Below the pieces are notes generated by a model. The model ran no database searches. It worked only from the letters and a program-made list of their open reading frames with translations, and had not been told where the DNA came from. From assembly GCF_018448935.1 (NCBI RefSeq), contig NZ_RCWC01000022.1:1-64000 (forward strand): 64,000 nucleotides of DNA, given 5' to 3'. This stretch comes from Photorhabdus noenieputensis (lineage in GTDB: Bacteria; Pseudomonadota; Gammaproteobacteria; Enterobacterales; Enterobacteriaceae). Below, piece by piece: positions 9,881 through 20,399 of this stretch; the first letter of the stretch is position 1; the number at the start of each line of letters is the position of its first letter. Position numbers and translations under genes: made by a program.

Positions 9881-12202
9881 ATGAAGAAAATGCATCGCCT
9901 TATATGGCTGATTGTGCTGTTGTTGTTTCTGATCCCGGCGGGTTTATGGTTGGCAGATAAAATCTGGCCTCTGCCACTGCGTGAAATCAAAATGGCGCGT
10001 ATTGTCGTCAGTGAGGATGGTACGCCGCTTTGGCGTTTTGCCGATGATGAAGGGGTTTGGCGTTATCCGGTGACATTGGATCAAGTATCGCCGGAATATA
10101 TTCAAGCGTTGCTGACTTATGAAGATCGTTGGTTCTACCAGCATCCAGGGATTAACCCGATTTCTCTGGTCAGGGCTGCCTGGCAGGATATTCGGGCAGG
10201 TAAAATTTTATCCGGCGGCAGTACGCTGTCAATGCAGGTGGCCCGGTTGATTGATCCCCATTCACGCACTTTCGGCGGGAAGTTGAAACAGATTTGGCGT
10301 ACTTTGCAGCTTGAATGGCACTATTCCAAAGATGAAATTCTGGAAATGTATCTGAACCGTGCGCCGTTTGGGGGGACGTTACAAGGCGTCGGCGCGGCGA
10401 GTTGGGCATATTTGGCTAAACCGCCCTCTGAACTCTTGGCGGGGGAAGCGGCTTTACTGGCTGTTTTGCCACAGGCCCCTAGTCGTTTAAGGCCAGATCG
10501 CTATCCTGAACGGGCGCAGGCAGCCCGTGATAAGGTGTTGCAACGGTTGGCGCACTACAAAATTTGGCCGGAACAGACGATTGCTGATATTCGGCAGGAG
10601 ACGTTGTGGTTGGCTCCTCGGCAAGCGCCACAGCTTGCCCCGCTTCTTGCCAGACGAATGGCGAAAGGCATTCGTCAGGAGATCATTAAAACAACCTTGG
10701 ATGTGGGATTACAGCGTCAGCTTGAAGATATGGCGGTGAATTGGAAGTACCAGTTACCAGAAAAAACTTCGATTGGCGTGTTAGTGGTTGATCATACAGA
10801 CATGGCGGTGAAAGCCTATATCGGTTCATTGGATCTGCGGGATGATGGCCGTTTTGGTCATGTTGATATGATAAGCTCATGGCGTTCGCCGGGATCAACC
10901 CTGAAACCATTTCTGTATGCAATGGCGCTGGATGATGGGTTGATTCATGGGGAGTCACTGTTACAAGATGTGCCTCGCCGCTTTGATTATTACCGCCCGG
11001 GAAATTTTGACAGCGGCTTTCATGGACCGGTCAGTGCCAGTGAAGCGTTGGTTCGTTCACTGAATTTACCCGCCGTGCAACTGCTTGAAGCTTATGGCGC
11101 TAAGCGGTTTACCGCCCATATGCGTAATGTAGGAACCGTATTGCGTTTTCCGCCCGGCAGTGAACCCAATTTATCATTGATTCTTGGTGGCACGGCAACC
11201 CGGATGGATCAACTGGTGGCGGCTTACTCGGCGTTTGCCCGTCAGGGGAAGGTTTCTCCCCTTAGATTCACCCCACAGCAAAAATTGCGTGATCGGCAAC
11301 TTTTTTCCCCCGGCGCGGCATGGATAGTCAGGCGGATTATGGCTGGAGAGGCTCTGCCGCAACCTGATGATGTGTTACCAGCACAGGTGCCGCTGGCCTG
11401 GAAAACCGGTACTAGCTATGGCTATCGTGATGCTTGGGCTATCGGCTTAAATGCGCGTTATACCATCGGTGTTTGGGTTGGCAGGCCGGACGGCACGCCG
11501 GTTGTTGGGCAGTTCGGCTACGCTACGGCGATTCCTATCATGAATCAGATCAATAACCTGTTACTTGCCAATATGCGAAATGGGGCTAAACGAATCCCGG
11601 TTGATCCACGTCCGGCAAGTGTGAGTCAGGCAATTATCTGTTGGCCGGGAGGGCAGAGTTTACCGAAAGGAGAGAATAATTGCCGTCAACGTCGTCTGAG
11701 CTGGATACTGAATAACACTATTCCGCCTACGCTGCCTGCGGTGGGGCAAGAGGCCATTTCAGGCATCAATGAATTGGTGTGGTTGGATAAGAACGGTTTG
11801 CGCGTGGCTCCTGATTGCCCCGGCGCTCAGGCTAAAAATATCGCTTTATGGCCGATTACCCTCGAATCATGGTTACCGGCACAAGAGAAACGGACGCAGC
11901 GTCTGCCACCGGTTAATCCTCAATGTCCACCGTTGAAATCAGATGAAGCGCCCTTGTTGATCGTGGGTATTCGTAACGGAGATGTATTGAAGCGACTCCC
12001 CGGTTTTGACAGCCTTGATTTACGTATGACAACTCAGGGCGGTAGTGGCGGGCAGCAATGGTGGTTTTTGAATGGAGAGCAGGTAATGACCACAGAAAAG
12101 AATCAGGGATTTGTTCAGATATTGACTCAACCGGGTAAATATCAGCTTAGTGTTTTGGATTCAGGCGGACAGGTTGATGCTGTCAATTTTACTTTGAAGT
12201 AA
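9881..12202 (+). CDS. pbpC: Penicillin-binding protein 1C (bifunctional peptidoglycan synthase)
   Basis: A 773-residue protein. An N-terminal membrane anchor (LIWLIVLLLFLIPAGLWLA) is followed by a GT51 glycosyltransferase domain with the EDRWFYQHPGI motif and SGGSTLSMQVAR. The transpeptidase domain has the serine in PGSTLKPF at about residue 339 and KTGTSYGYRDAW near residue 505, then the C-terminal BiPBP_C domain typical of PbpC. It polymerises and cross-links peptidoglycan in the periplasm. Pairing with the upstream alpha-2-macroglobulin gene is conserved. ATG 9881 is chosen, 7 bp after CAGGA; a TTG at 9878 is also possible. Confidence 0.95.
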   Translation: MKKMHRLIWLIVLLLFLIPAGLWLADKIWPLPLREIKMARIVVSEDGTPLWRFADDEGVWRYPVTLDQVSPEYIQALLTYEDRWFYQHPGINPISLVRAAWQDIRAGKILSGGSTLSMQVARLIDPHSRTFGGKLKQIWRTLQLEWHYSKDEILEMYLNRAPFGGTLQGVGAASWAYLAKPPSELLAGEAALLAVLPQAPSRLRPDRYPERAQAARDKVLQRLAHYKIWPEQTIADIRQETLWLAPRQAPQLAPLLARRMAKGIRQEIIKTTLDVGLQRQLEDMAVNWKYQLPEKTSIGVLVVDHTDMAVKAYIGSLDLRDDGRFGHVDMISSWRSPGSTLKPFLYAMALDDGLIHGESLLQDVPRRFDYYRPGNFDSGFHGPVSASEALVRSLNLPAVQLLEAYGAKRFTAHMRNVGTVLRFPPGSEPNLSLILGGTATRMDQLVAAYSAFARQGKVSPLRFTPQQKLRDRQLFSPGAAWIVRRIMAGEALPQPDDVLPAQVPLAWKTGTSYGYRDAWAIGLNARYTIGVWVGRPDGTPVVGQFGYATAIPIMNQINNLLLANMRNGAKRIPVDPRPASVSQAIICWPGGQSLPKGENNCRQRRLSWILNNTIPPTLPAVGQEAISGINELVWLDKNGLRVAPDCPGAQAKNIALWPITLESWLPAQEKRTQRLPPVNPQCPPLKSDEAPLLIVGIRNGDVLKRLPGFDSLDLRMTTQGGSGGQQWWFLNGEQVMTTEKNQGFVQILTQPGKYQLSVLDSGGQVDAVNFTLK

Positions 12203-12283
12203 ACGATTCAGGTAAAAATGTGATTTGTACGAAAAAATGGTGATTTTCGCTAAGAAAAATTTAATGGAATGTTATGTTTTCTG

Positions 12284-12312
12284 TAGGCAACCGCTATTCG
12301 TGCCCCTATAAT
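12284..12312 (+). promoter_or_regulatory. Predicted sigma-70 promoter of ndk
   Basis: TAGGCA (12284-12289), a 17-bp spacer and a consensus TATAAT (12307-12312), about 110 bp upstream of the ndk start in the gap after pbpC. Confidence 0.6.
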
Positions 12313-12421
12313 CAACGCCGTTTTTATCTCCGCTAAGGTTGCGGAATGAAGTATTAACCGATTAACTTATCGGGAAAAATTAAAATTATCAGTTGCTGAC
12401 AGAAGAACCAAGAGGTTATCC

Positions 12422-12847
12422 ATGACGGTTGAACGTACTTTTTCTATTATTAAGCCTAACGCTGTAAAGAAAAATGCTATTGGGGCGATTTATGCTCGTT
12501 TTGAAAGCGCCGGGTTTAAAATTATTGCCGCCAAAATGCTTCACCTGACCCGTGAACAGGCTGAGGGCTTCTATGCGGAGCACAAAGGCCGTCCTTTCTT
12601 TGATGGTCTGGTGGAATTTATGACTTCTGGTCCAATTATGGTTCAGGTGTTGGAAGGTGAGAATGCAGTACAGCGTCATCGTGACCTGATGGGGGCAACT
12701 AATCCTGATAATGCATTAGCAGGTACTCTGCGCGCCGATTACGCGGATAGCTTCACTGAAAACGCGGTTCACGGCTCTGACGCGGTTGAATCTGCAAACC
12801 GTGAAATTGCTTATTTCTTCACAGACGATGAAATTTGCCCACGTTAA
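12422..12847 (+). CDS. ndk: Nucleoside diphosphate kinase
   Basis: A 141-residue protein, full length for the family. The phosphate-accepting histidine is H117 in [11 protein letters not shown]. The N-terminal [10 protein letters not shown] strand and [22 protein letters not shown] region are typical. It transfers gamma-phosphates between nucleoside di- and triphosphates to balance cytoplasmic NTP/dNTP pools. The ribosome site AGAGG lies 8 bp before the ATG. It is a single-gene unit with its own promoter and a strong terminator at 12899. Confidence 0.98.
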   Translation: MTVERTFSIIKPNAVKKNAIGAIYARFESAGFKIIAAKMLHLTREQAEGFYAEHKGRPFFDGLVEFMTSGPIMVQVLEGENAVQRHRDLMGATNPDNALAGTLRADYADSFTENAVHGSDAVESANREIAYFFTDDEICPR

Positions 12848-12898
12848 TTGATTTGTCGTTACCCGTAGCATCATTGCATTAAAGTTTGTACAATGCGA

Positions 12899-12930
12899 CG
12901 CCCCGTTGTTAATACAACGGGGCGTTTGTT
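12899..12930 (+). terminator. Rho-independent terminator of ndk
   Basis: An 11-bp G+C-rich stem CGCCCCGTTGT / ACAACGGGGCG with loop TAAT, followed by TTTGTT. Confidence 0.9.
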
Positions 12931-13031
12931 ATTTGTCGCTATGCTAAACTGATAGTGATATCCGAATTGAAACTTCGCGTTGAATTCATCAACGCAGAGC
13001 CGAAAGTGTCACAACGAGGCAATATAAAAAA

Positions 13032-14210
13032 ATGTCCCAACCAAATACCGCGGCACAATTTGCTGCTCCTGTCGTGTCTGAAACTCCAGAAAAGAAAGGC
13101 GGTAAAATTAACCTGCTTGATCTGAATCGCAAGCAAATGCGTCAGTTTTTCATTGATATGGGGGAAAAACCCTTCCGTGCTGATCAGGTGATGAAGTGGA
13201 TGTATCACTACTGTTATGACGATTTTGAGCAGATGACAGATATTAATAAAATTCTGCGAGCAAAATTGCAACAAGTTGCAGAGATCCGCGCACCGGAAGT
13301 AGCAGAGGAGCAACGTTCTGCCGATGGTACGATTAAGTGGGCGATCACTGTTGGCGATCAGCAGGTTGAAACGGTTTATATTCCGGAAGATGATCGAGCG
13401 ACTTTGTGCGTCTCTTCTCAGGTAGGTTGTGCACTGGAATGTAAATTCTGTTCTACCGCTCAGCAAGGGTTTAACCGTAATTTGCGGGTTTCTGAAATTA
13501 TTGGTCAGGTTTGGCGCGCGGCAAAAATTATTGGTTCATTGAAGTCCAGTGGTCGCCGTCCGATTACCAATGTGGTCATGATGGGCATGGGAGAACCGCT
13601 GCTTAACCTAAATAACGTGGTGCCTGCCATGGAAATCATGATGGATGATTTTGGTTTTGGTCTGTCAAAACGCCGTGTGACGCTATCTACATCCGGTGTG
13701 GTGCCGGCACTGGATAAACTTGGCGATATGATCGATGTTGCTTTGGCCATTTCCCTGCATGCTCCGACAGATGATGTACGGGATGACATTGTTCCTATCA
13801 ACCGTAAATATAATATCGAGCAGTTCCTTGCCGGTGTACGCCGCTATTTGACTAAATCTAATGCCAATCAGGGGCGTGTGACGGTGGAATATGTCATGCT
13901 GGATCATATTAATGACAGCGTGGAACAGGCACATCAATTAGCTGAATGCTTGAAAGAGACACCGAGTAAGATCAATTTGATCCCGTGGAATCCGTTTCCG
14001 GGAGCGCCATATGGGCGCAGTTCCAACAGCCGGATTGATCGCTTTGCTAAGGTGTTGATGGAGTATGGTTTTACCACTATTGTCCGCAAGACTCGCGGTG
14101 ATGATATTGATGCCGCATGTGGTCAGCTTGCCGGTGATGTGATTGATCGTACCAAACGTACATTGAAAAAACGTCAGACCGGTGAACCTATTCAGATAAG
14201 AACAGTCTGA
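13032..14210 (+). CDS. rlmN: Dual-specificity rRNA/tRNA (adenine-C2) methyltransferase RlmN
   Basis: A 392-residue radical-SAM enzyme. The iron-sulfur cysteines are C133, C137 and C140 in CALECKFC. The GMGEPLLN loop and C-terminal [14 protein letters not shown] with the methyl-carrying cysteine are intact. It methylates A2503 of 23S rRNA and A37 of some tRNAs. The protein is nearly colinear with E. coli RlmN apart from a variable N-terminus. The neighbouring order rlmN-pilW-rodZ-ispG-hisS is conserved in enterobacteria. Confidence 0.97.
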   Translation: MSQPNTAAQFAAPVVSETPEKKGGKINLLDLNRKQMRQFFIDMGEKPFRADQVMKWMYHYCYDDFEQMTDINKILRAKLQQVAEIRAPEVAEEQRSADGTIKWAITVGDQQVETVYIPEDDRATLCVSSQVGCALECKFCSTAQQGFNRNLRVSEIIGQVWRAAKIIGSLKSSGRRPITNVVMMGMGEPLLNLNNVVPAMEIMMDDFGFGLSKRRVTLSTSGVVPALDKLGDMIDVALAISLHAPTDDVRDDIVPINRKYNIEQFLAGVRRYLTKSNANQGRVTVEYVMLDHINDSVEQAHQLAECLKETPSKINLIPWNPFPGAPYGRSSNSRIDRFAKVLMEYGFTTIVRKTRGDDIDAACGQLAGDVIDRTKRTLKKRQTGEPIQIRTV

Positions 14211-14252
14211 ATTGATTGTTGCAATTGCATATTTTTGGTCGGTGGGGATGGA

Positions 14253-14678
14253 ATGATAAGGAAATCGTTATCGGGAGTGATAGTTGTTGCCGTGGTGGTT
14301 GCGATGTTGTTGGCAGGATGTTCCAATCAACTAACAAACGGCAATCAACAGCGAAAAGTCGCAGCAGAAACCCGGATTCAACTAGGAATGGCCTATCTGG
14401 CTAAAGGTAATTTGCCAGCCGCCAGATATCACTTTGATAAGGTTTTACTGGCAAAGCCAGACCATTATCAGGCTCAATTGGGTATGGCGTTGTATGAGCA
14501 ATATTCTGGTCAGCCAGAAGCTGCCCGCCAACGTTACAAAATGGCGATGCAGTACGCGCCAGGAAATGATACGGTATTGTATCATTACAGCGTTTTTCTC
14601 TGTGAGCAGGGGCAGTATGAAGAAGCCAAAACTCTGTTTACCGGGAGCCATGCTAATAGGCGTGTTTGTTATCAGTGA
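14253..14678 (+). pseudogene. pilW: Truncated PilW/PilF-like TPR lipoprotein
   Basis: A 141-codon product with a lipoprotein signal (VVAMLLAGCSNQ) and about two and a half TPR repeats (TRIQLGMAYLAKGNLPAARYH, AQLGMALYEQYSGQPEAARQ). Then it degenerates (FTGSHANRRVCYQ) and stops. Type IV pilus biogenesis/stability proteins at this position between rlmN and rodZ are usually about 240-260 residues with more TPRs, so the C-terminal part has been lost by a small deletion or frameshift. The 120 bp before rodZ hold no clear continuation. The start is ATG 14253 after GGATGGA. In full-length form it supports PilQ secretin assembly; here it is probably non-functional or reduced. Confidence 0.72.
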
Positions 14679-14798
14679 TTTGCCGCTAGTAAAATAGCAA
14701 ATCTATTTCGCCGCGCAGGCTATTGTGTAATTTAAAGATTATAGCAGGAGCCAGCGCGAAGTTTTTCACAACCTGAACAGTACCGCGTCTTCTTGCTA

Positions 14799-15827
14799 AT
14801 GAATACTGAAACGACTCCAGAACAAGCTCATTTAACCGCAGGTCAGCTCCTGCGTCAGGCTCGTGAACAGCACGGGCTAACCCAGCAGACTGTAGCTGAT
14901 CGCTTGTGTTTAAAACTTTCTACTATACGTGATATTGAAGAGGACAATATTCCAGCCACTATGGTACCGACTTTCCTGCGTGGTTATGTTCGCTCTTATG
15001 CTAAGTTGGTACAAATTCCAGAAGCAGAAATTTTGGCCATTCTGGATAAACATACCCCGGCAAAAACAGCGAAAGTTTCACCAATGCAGAGTTTTTCGTT
15101 GGGTAAAAAGCGTAAAAAACGCGAAAGTTGGTTGATGTGGATTACGTGGTTGATTATTTTAGTTGTAATTAGTTTGACGGGAGCATGGTGGTGGCAAAAC
15201 CACATAGCTCAACAGAAAGAATTGATTTCGATGGCTGATCATTCTGCGGCTAAAATTGCCCAGAAAAAAGCCAGTTCAGTGAATTCGGCCACTGAAAGTC
15301 ACGATCAGGTGACACAGTTACCGGCCCGCGAGCAGGCAACAAGTGAGCCGTCAGCATCTGCTGCTTTAGCCGAAAATGCCGTGGCCGCGAATAATACCAG
15401 TAGTCATCATCAGGAAGTGGCTCAATCTGTGGCGTCAACTCAAAATCGAGTGGTGAAAACACCTGAAACTCAATTAGCGGGTAACGGGTCACAGACTCAG
15501 ACTACTCCGTTGCCAGCTAATCAAGGGACAGCTCAAGTACCGAGTGTGCCTGAAAATAACGCAACGGCAGTTGCTGACAGTAATAAGCTGATGATAAATT
15601 TTAAAGCATCTTGTTGGTTGCAGATTGTTGATGCAAAAGGGAAAAAACTATTTAGTGGCACTAAACATAAGGGTGACCATCTGAATCTTTCTGGCTCATT
15701 ACCTTATGAGTTGACTATCGGTGCTCCGGCTGTTGTGGATGTACAGTTCCGGGGGCAAGCTGTCGATTTAAGCCGCTTTATTAAAGAGAGTCGTATTGCG
15801 CGTCTTAAAGTACCCTCAGCACAATAA
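14799..15827 (+). CDS. rodZ: Cytoskeleton protein RodZ
   Basis: A 342-residue protein. The N-terminal Cro/CI-like helix-turn-helix domain (residues 15-85, LRQAREQHGLTQQTVADRL) binds MreB in the cytoplasm. A basic stretch KKRKKRE precedes the single transmembrane helix at about 108-130, followed by a Ser/Thr/Gln/Ala-rich periplasmic linker and a C-terminal DUF4115 beta domain from about residue 265. It links MreB filaments to cell-wall synthesis and keeps the rod shape. ATG 14799 matches the E. coli start; a TTG two codons upstream is also in frame. Next in the conserved order is ispG. Confidence 0.95.
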   Translation: MNTETTPEQAHLTAGQLLRQAREQHGLTQQTVADRLCLKLSTIRDIEEDNIPATMVPTFLRGYVRSYAKLVQIPEAEILAILDKHTPAKTAKVSPMQSFSLGKKRKKRESWLMWITWLIILVVISLTGAWWWQNHIAQQKELISMADHSAAKIAQKKASSVNSATESHDQVTQLPAREQATSEPSASAALAENAVAANNTSSHHQEVAQSVASTQNRVVKTPETQLAGNGSQTQTTPLPANQGTAQVPSVPENNATAVADSNKLMINFKASCWLQIVDAKGKKLFSGTKHKGDHLNLSGSLPYELTIGAPAVVDVQFRGQAVDLSRFIKESRIARLKVPSAQ

Positions 15828-15897
15828 AAGCCTGTTGTAGTAGGGCATAGTTGTAGTTTTATCAGTAAACACATGGAAGTATGGGAGAAACACCTAT

Positions 15898-17019
15898 ATG
15901 CATAATGAATCGCCGATAAAAAGACGCAAATCTACGCGTATTTATGTAGGCAATGTGCCAGTCGGGGATGGTGCGCCCATTGCGGTGCAATCAATGACAA
16001 ACACACGTACTACAGATGTGGAAGCGACTGTTAAACAAATTAAATCGCTTGAGCGTGTTGGCGTTGATATTGTTCGCGTATCAATACCCACGATGGATGC
16101 CGCAGAAGCATTTAAGTTGATTAAGCAGCAAGCGAATGTTCCTTTGGTTGCCGATATCCATTTTGATTACCGTATTGCGCTGAAAGTTGCAGAATATGGG
16201 GTCGATTGTCTGCGTATTAACCCTGGCAATATTGGTAATGAAGCACGTATCCGTGAGGTTGTGGCTTCTGCCCGTGATAAAAATATCCCAATCCGCATTG
16301 GTGTAAATGGCGGATCATTGGAAAAGGATCTTCAGGAAAAATATGGTGAGCCAACGCCAGAAGCGCTGGTGGAATCGGCTATGCGCCATGTGGATATTCT
16401 TGACAGACTTAATTTTGACCAGTTTAAAATCAGTGTAAAAGCATCAGATGTCTTTCTGGCGGTTGGTGCCTATCGCTTGTTAGCTCAGAAGATTGATCAG
16501 CCATTGCATCTTGGTATTACCGAAGCGGGGGGCGCACGAGCCGGTTCTGTAAAATCAGCCATTGGCTTGGGTATCCTCCTGTCGGAAGGCATCGGTGATA
16601 CCTTGCGTATTTCTCTGGCGGCTGATCCGGTCGAAGAAGTTAAAGTGGGTTTTGACATTCTGAAAGCATTACGTATTCGTTCCCGTGGTATAAACTTTAT
16701 CGCTTGTCCAACCTGTTCCCGTCAGGAGTTTGATGTTATTGGCACAGTTAATGCCTTGGAACAGCGTTTGGAAGATTTACTCACACCGATGGATGTTTCT
16801 ATTATTGGTTGTGTGGTTAACGGACCCGGTGAGGCGGAGGTTTCTACTTTAGGTGTCACCGGTGCCAGAACGAAAAGTGGCTTTTATGAAGATGGCGTAC
16901 GGCAGAAAGAGCGCCTCGATAATACTGATATGATTGATCAGCTTGAGGCTAAGATCCGTGCTAAAGCATCAATGCTGGATGAAAATAAGCGCATTGGCAT
17001 AAGTCAACTGGATAAATAA
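15898..17019 (+). CDS. ispG: 4-hydroxy-3-methylbut-2-en-1-yl diphosphate synthase (flavodoxin)
   Basis: A 373-residue enzyme of the MEP isoprenoid pathway, also called GcpE. It converts ME-2,4-cyclodiphosphate to HMBPP. A TIM-barrel N-terminal part ([24 protein letters not shown]) is followed by the iron-sulfur domain with CPTCSR and [10 protein letters not shown], which supply the 4Fe-4S cysteines and catalytic glutamate. The ribosome site GGGAG lies before ATG 15898. The MEP pathway is the target of fosmidomycin-type inhibitors, relevant to the cluster at 52765-58990. Confidence 0.98.
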   Translation: MHNESPIKRRKSTRIYVGNVPVGDGAPIAVQSMTNTRTTDVEATVKQIKSLERVGVDIVRVSIPTMDAAEAFKLIKQQANVPLVADIHFDYRIALKVAEYGVDCLRINPGNIGNEARIREVVASARDKNIPIRIGVNGGSLEKDLQEKYGEPTPEALVESAMRHVDILDRLNFDQFKISVKASDVFLAVGAYRLLAQKIDQPLHLGITEAGGARAGSVKSAIGLGILLSEGIGDTLRISLAADPVEEVKVGFDILKALRIRSRGINFIACPTCSRQEFDVIGTVNALEQRLEDLLTPMDVSIIGCVVNGPGEAEVSTLGVTGARTKSGFYEDGVRQKERLDNTDMIDQLEAKIRAKASMLDENKRIGISQLDK

Positions 17020-17143
17020 TGTACCTGATACTGGCTCATCGTTATGATGAGTCAGCGTTGTTTTGTTTGTTAATTGAAGCTCGTCGGTATTCGCTTCTAT
17101 AATCAATCAACATCATTTTTGAATCATTAACTAGAGATAAAAC

Positions 17144-18421
17144 GTGGCAAAAAATATCCAAGCTATTCGAGGCATGAATGACTACTTGCCGGCAGATACG
17201 GTTATCTGGCAGCGTATCGAAACTATTTTGAAACGGGTACTGGCGGGTTATGGTTATAGTGAGATCCGCACACCGATTGTAGAGCAGACCCCGTTATTTA
17301 GACGGGCTATTGGGGAAGTCACTGATGTGGTTGAAAAGGAGATGTATACCTTTGATGATCGCAATGGTGAAAGTATAACCCTACGCCCTGAAAATACCGC
17401 AGGTTGTGTGCGTGCCGGTATTGAACATGGTCTGCTGTACAATCAGGAACAGCGCGTATGGTATTTAGGGCCAATGTTCCGTTATGAGCGTCCACAAAAA
17501 GGCCGTTACCGCCAATTTTATCAGTTAGGTGCTGAAGTTTTTGGTCTTCAAGGACCTGATATTGATGCCGAACTTATTTTATTGACTGCTCGTTGGTGGC
17601 GTGAGCTCGGTATTTTTGAGCATGTGACGCTTGAATTGAATTCCATTGGTTCGTTGGCGGCACGCGCTAATTATCGCGAAGCGTTGGTCGCTTTTCTTGA
17701 GCAGCATAAAGATAAGCTGGATGAAGATTGCAAACGCCGTATGTACAGCAATCCATTACGTGTTCTGGATTCAAAAAATCCAGAGGTTCAGCAACTTCTT
17801 AATGATGCGCCGGAACTGTTTAATTATCTTGATGCCGAATCAAAGGAACATTTTGCTAGCCTGTGTGCACTTCTTGATGGGGCGGGTATCAAATATCGGA
17901 TTAATCAGCGTTTGGTTCGTGGCTTGGATTATTATAACCGCACGGTATTTGAATGGGTGACGACGGCACTCGGGGCTCAAGGGACGGTTTGTGCTGGTGG
18001 TCGGTACGATGGGCTGGTTGAGCAACTGGGAGGCCGACCAACGCCTGCGGTGGGGTTTGCTATGGGGATGGAACGCCTGGTTTTGCTGGTGCAAGAAATT
18101 AATCCAGTATTTGCCGCGGAGCGGTCAGTTGCAGATGTTTATCTCGCTTCTTTTGGTGAAGGTAGTCAGCAAACGGCATTGATTTTGGCTGAACAAGTAC
18201 GTGATACGTTGCCCCAATTGCGTTTAATGATGAACCACGGGGGAGGGAACTTTAAGAAGCAACTGGGGCGTGCGGATAAACAAGGTGCCAAAATTGCACT
18301 GATCCTCGGTGAGGATGAAGTTCGTTCTGGTCAGGTAGCCATTAAAGATTTACGTACAGGTGAACAACAAACGTTGCCGCAAAGCGAAATTGCAGCTCGT
18401 TTGGCTGAACTGTTAGGTTAA
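17144..18421 (+). CDS. hisS: Histidyl-tRNA synthetase
   Basis: A 425-residue class II synthetase. Motif 2 is [23 protein letters not shown], the histidine-specific motif is [15 protein letters not shown], and motif 3 is GFAMGMERL; a C-terminal anticodon-binding domain follows. It starts with GTG at 17144 ([15 protein letters not shown]) after AGAGATAA. The gap before it contains a short hairpin (17032-17054) and probably the promoter. yfgM follows after 11 bp, so the two are co-transcribed with bamB. Confidence 0.98.
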   Translation: MAKNIQAIRGMNDYLPADTVIWQRIETILKRVLAGYGYSEIRTPIVEQTPLFRRAIGEVTDVVEKEMYTFDDRNGESITLRPENTAGCVRAGIEHGLLYNQEQRVWYLGPMFRYERPQKGRYRQFYQLGAEVFGLQGPDIDAELILLTARWWRELGIFEHVTLELNSIGSLAARANYREALVAFLEQHKDKLDEDCKRRMYSNPLRVLDSKNPEVQQLLNDAPELFNYLDAESKEHFASLCALLDGAGIKYRINQRLVRGLDYYNRTVFEWVTTALGAQGTVCAGGRYDGLVEQLGGRPTPAVGFAMGMERLVLLVQEINPVFAAERSVADVYLASFGEGSQQTALILAEQVRDTLPQLRLMMNHGGGNFKKQLGRADKQGAKIALILGEDEVRSGQVAIKDLRTGEQQTLPQSEIAARLAELLG

Positions 18422-18432
18422 GGAGAGACTCA

Positions 18433-19053
18433 GTGGAAGTCTATACCAATGAAAACGAACAAGTAGACGCGATCCGTCGCTTTTTTGCCAATAATGGTAA
18501 AGCCTTGGTTTTTGGGCTGGTGTTGGGTGCCGGGGCGTTGATTGGCTGGCGTTACTGGCAATCTCATCAGACAAATCAGTTGCAGGAAAGCGCAGAAGCT
18601 TTTGAGCGGGTAGATCAAGGATTAGTTGCCAGTACAAAAGAAGGTCATGCTGCTGCTGAAAAATTTGCCAGTGAAACTAATAACAGTTATGGCGTGATGA
18701 CGCATATGCATTTGGCTCAACTTGCTGTTGAAAAGAATGAGTTAACTAAAGCAGATCAGTTTTTATCTGCGGCAGCGGGTCAGACAAAAAATGAGGATTT
18801 GCAGGCTCTGGTGAATATTCGCTTAGCTAAGGTTCAATTGGCGGAAGATAAAGCGGATGCCGCGTTGAAAACATTGGAGCAAGTCAAAGGTTCCGGTTGG
18901 GTTGCCGTCGCAGAGGATATCCGCGGTGATGCTCTGTTGAAAAAAGGTGATATTGCCGGTGCCCGCGCAGCGTATACCAAAGGTTTGAGCTCAGATTCAC
19001 CACAGGCGATCAAATCGATGTTAAATCTTAAATTGAATAACTTATCCAGCTAA
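18433..19053 (+). CDS. yfgM: Ancillary SecYEG translocon subunit YfgM
   Basis: A 206-residue inner-membrane protein with a short cytoplasmic N-terminus, one transmembrane helix at about residues 24-41 (ALVFGLVLGAGALIGWRYW) and a TPR-like periplasmic domain. It starts with GTG 18433, preceded by AAGGAGAG. In E. coli it associates with SecYEG and PpiD and modulates Rcs signalling. It sits between hisS and bamB, 14 bp before bamB, as in other enterobacteria. Confidence 0.93.
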   Translation: MEVYTNENEQVDAIRRFFANNGKALVFGLVLGAGALIGWRYWQSHQTNQLQESAEAFERVDQGLVASTKEGHAAAEKFASETNNSYGVMTHMHLAQLAVEKNELTKADQFLSAAAGQTKNEDLQALVNIRLAKVQLAEDKADAALKTLEQVKGSGWVAVAEDIRGDALLKKGDIAGARAAYTKGLSSDSPQAIKSMLNLKLNNLSS

Positions 19054-19067
19054 GGGGAATTCTTTCA

Positions 19068-20240
19068 ATGCAACTGCGTAAAACACTCTTGGTTGGTTTG
19101 GTGGCTTCTGTTTTGCTAGCCGGTTGTTCAAGTGAGCAAGACACGGTAACAATGTCACCGTTGCCAAAGGTCGAAAATCAATTTAATCCAAACGAGGTTT
19201 GGGATAAATCTGTAGGTGATGGTGTAGGCCGTTATTATTCTCACTTAACGCCAACTTGGCAGGGTTCCGCTGTTTATGTTGCTGATCGTCATGGCATCGT
19301 TAAGGCGTTGGACATTGATAGTGGTAAAGAGATATGGTCGGTGAATCTGGCTGAAAAAGCGGGTTTCCTCTCTTCTCGTATACCTGCATTGCTCTCTGGT
19401 GGTCTGACCGTCGCGGGGGATCATCTATATGTAGGCACTGAACGTGCCAAAGTTATTGCATTGGATACCAAAGACGGCCAAGTTGTCTGGCAATCTGATG
19501 TTGCCGGTGAAGCGTTGTCGCGTCCTGTGGTGAGTGATGGTTTGGTACTGATTCATACTAGCAATGGGATGTTGCAGGCATTGAGTGAGTCAGATGGTAA
19601 AGTGCAGTGGTCCGTTAATTTGGATACACCATCATTATCATTGCGTGGTGAATCGGCACCTGCCGTGGCTTACGGTGCTGCCATCGTCGGTGGGGATAAT
19701 GGCCGTGTCAACGCCGTCTTGGTTTCTCAGGGGCAGTTGATTTGGCAACAACGTATTTCTCAGGTAACCAGCTCTACAGAAATTGGTCGTCTTAATGATG
19801 TTGATACGACACCGGTTATTTCTGAGGGCGTGATATATGCAATAGCTTATAGTGGCAATCTGGTGGCGCTTGATATGCGTTCAGGTCAGATCCTCTGGAA
19901 GCGTGATTTGGGTTCAGTGAATGAGATGGTTGTTTCTGGTGATAATATCTATATTGTTGACCAAAACGATCGCGTTATGGGGCTGCGTCAAAGTGATGGC
20001 GTTACTTTGTGGACTCAGACAAAATTGCAACACCGTAATTTAACCGCGCCTGAAATGTATAATGGCTATCTGGTTGTCGGTGACAGTGAAGGTTATTTGC
20101 ACTGGCTAAATATGGATGACGGTAAGTTTGTTGCTCAACATAAAGTGGATAGTTCCGGTTTAATGAGCCGTCCAGTTGTAGCCAGTGATAAATTAATGGT
20201 ACAGGCGAAAGACGGTACGGTTTATCTGTTTACCCGTTGA
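19068..20240 (+). CDS. bamB: Outer-membrane protein assembly factor BamB
   Basis: A 390-residue lipoprotein with signal TLLVGLVASVLLAGCSS and an eight-bladed PQQ-type beta-propeller recognisable from repeated units such as VYVADRHGIVKALDIDSGKEIW, VIALDTKDGQVVWQS and LVALDMRSGQILWKR. It is a non-essential subunit of the BAM complex that helps insert beta-barrel proteins into the outer membrane. The preceding AAGGGGAA is the ribosome site. It ends the hisS-yfgM-bamB unit, with a hairpin at 20295. Confidence 0.97.
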   Translation: MQLRKTLLVGLVASVLLAGCSSEQDTVTMSPLPKVENQFNPNEVWDKSVGDGVGRYYSHLTPTWQGSAVYVADRHGIVKALDIDSGKEIWSVNLAEKAGFLSSRIPALLSGGLTVAGDHLYVGTERAKVIALDTKDGQVVWQSDVAGEALSRPVVSDGLVLIHTSNGMLQALSESDGKVQWSVNLDTPSLSLRGESAPAVAYGAAIVGGDNGRVNAVLVSQGQLIWQQRISQVTSSTEIGRLNDVDTTPVISEGVIYAIAYSGNLVALDMRSGQILWKRDLGSVNEMVVSGDNIYIVDQNDRVMGLRQSDGVTLWTQTKLQHRNLTAPEMYNGYLVVGDSEGYLHWLNMDDGKFVAQHKVDSSGLMSRPVVASDKLMVQAKDGTVYLFTR

Positions 20241-20294
20241 GTATTGCTTACTGCCTGTTTACCGGAAATAAAGTAAAGCGTTAGTTATAGTCCT

Positions 20295-20337
20295 ACGGCT
20301 CCTGAGAGAAAGAGAACAGGAGCCGTTTCGTCTTTTT
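20295..20337 (+). terminator. Terminator-like hairpin after bamB
   Basis: A perfect 10-bp stem ACGGCTCCTG / CAGGAGCCGT with a 12-nt loop, followed by TTCGTCTTTTT, between bamB and der. Confidence 0.75.
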
Positions 20338-20399
20338 AGTGTTCTGTTGTGATGAACAGTGGAGTACTAATTTCAAATTAAGTCATGAGGCATCAACAA

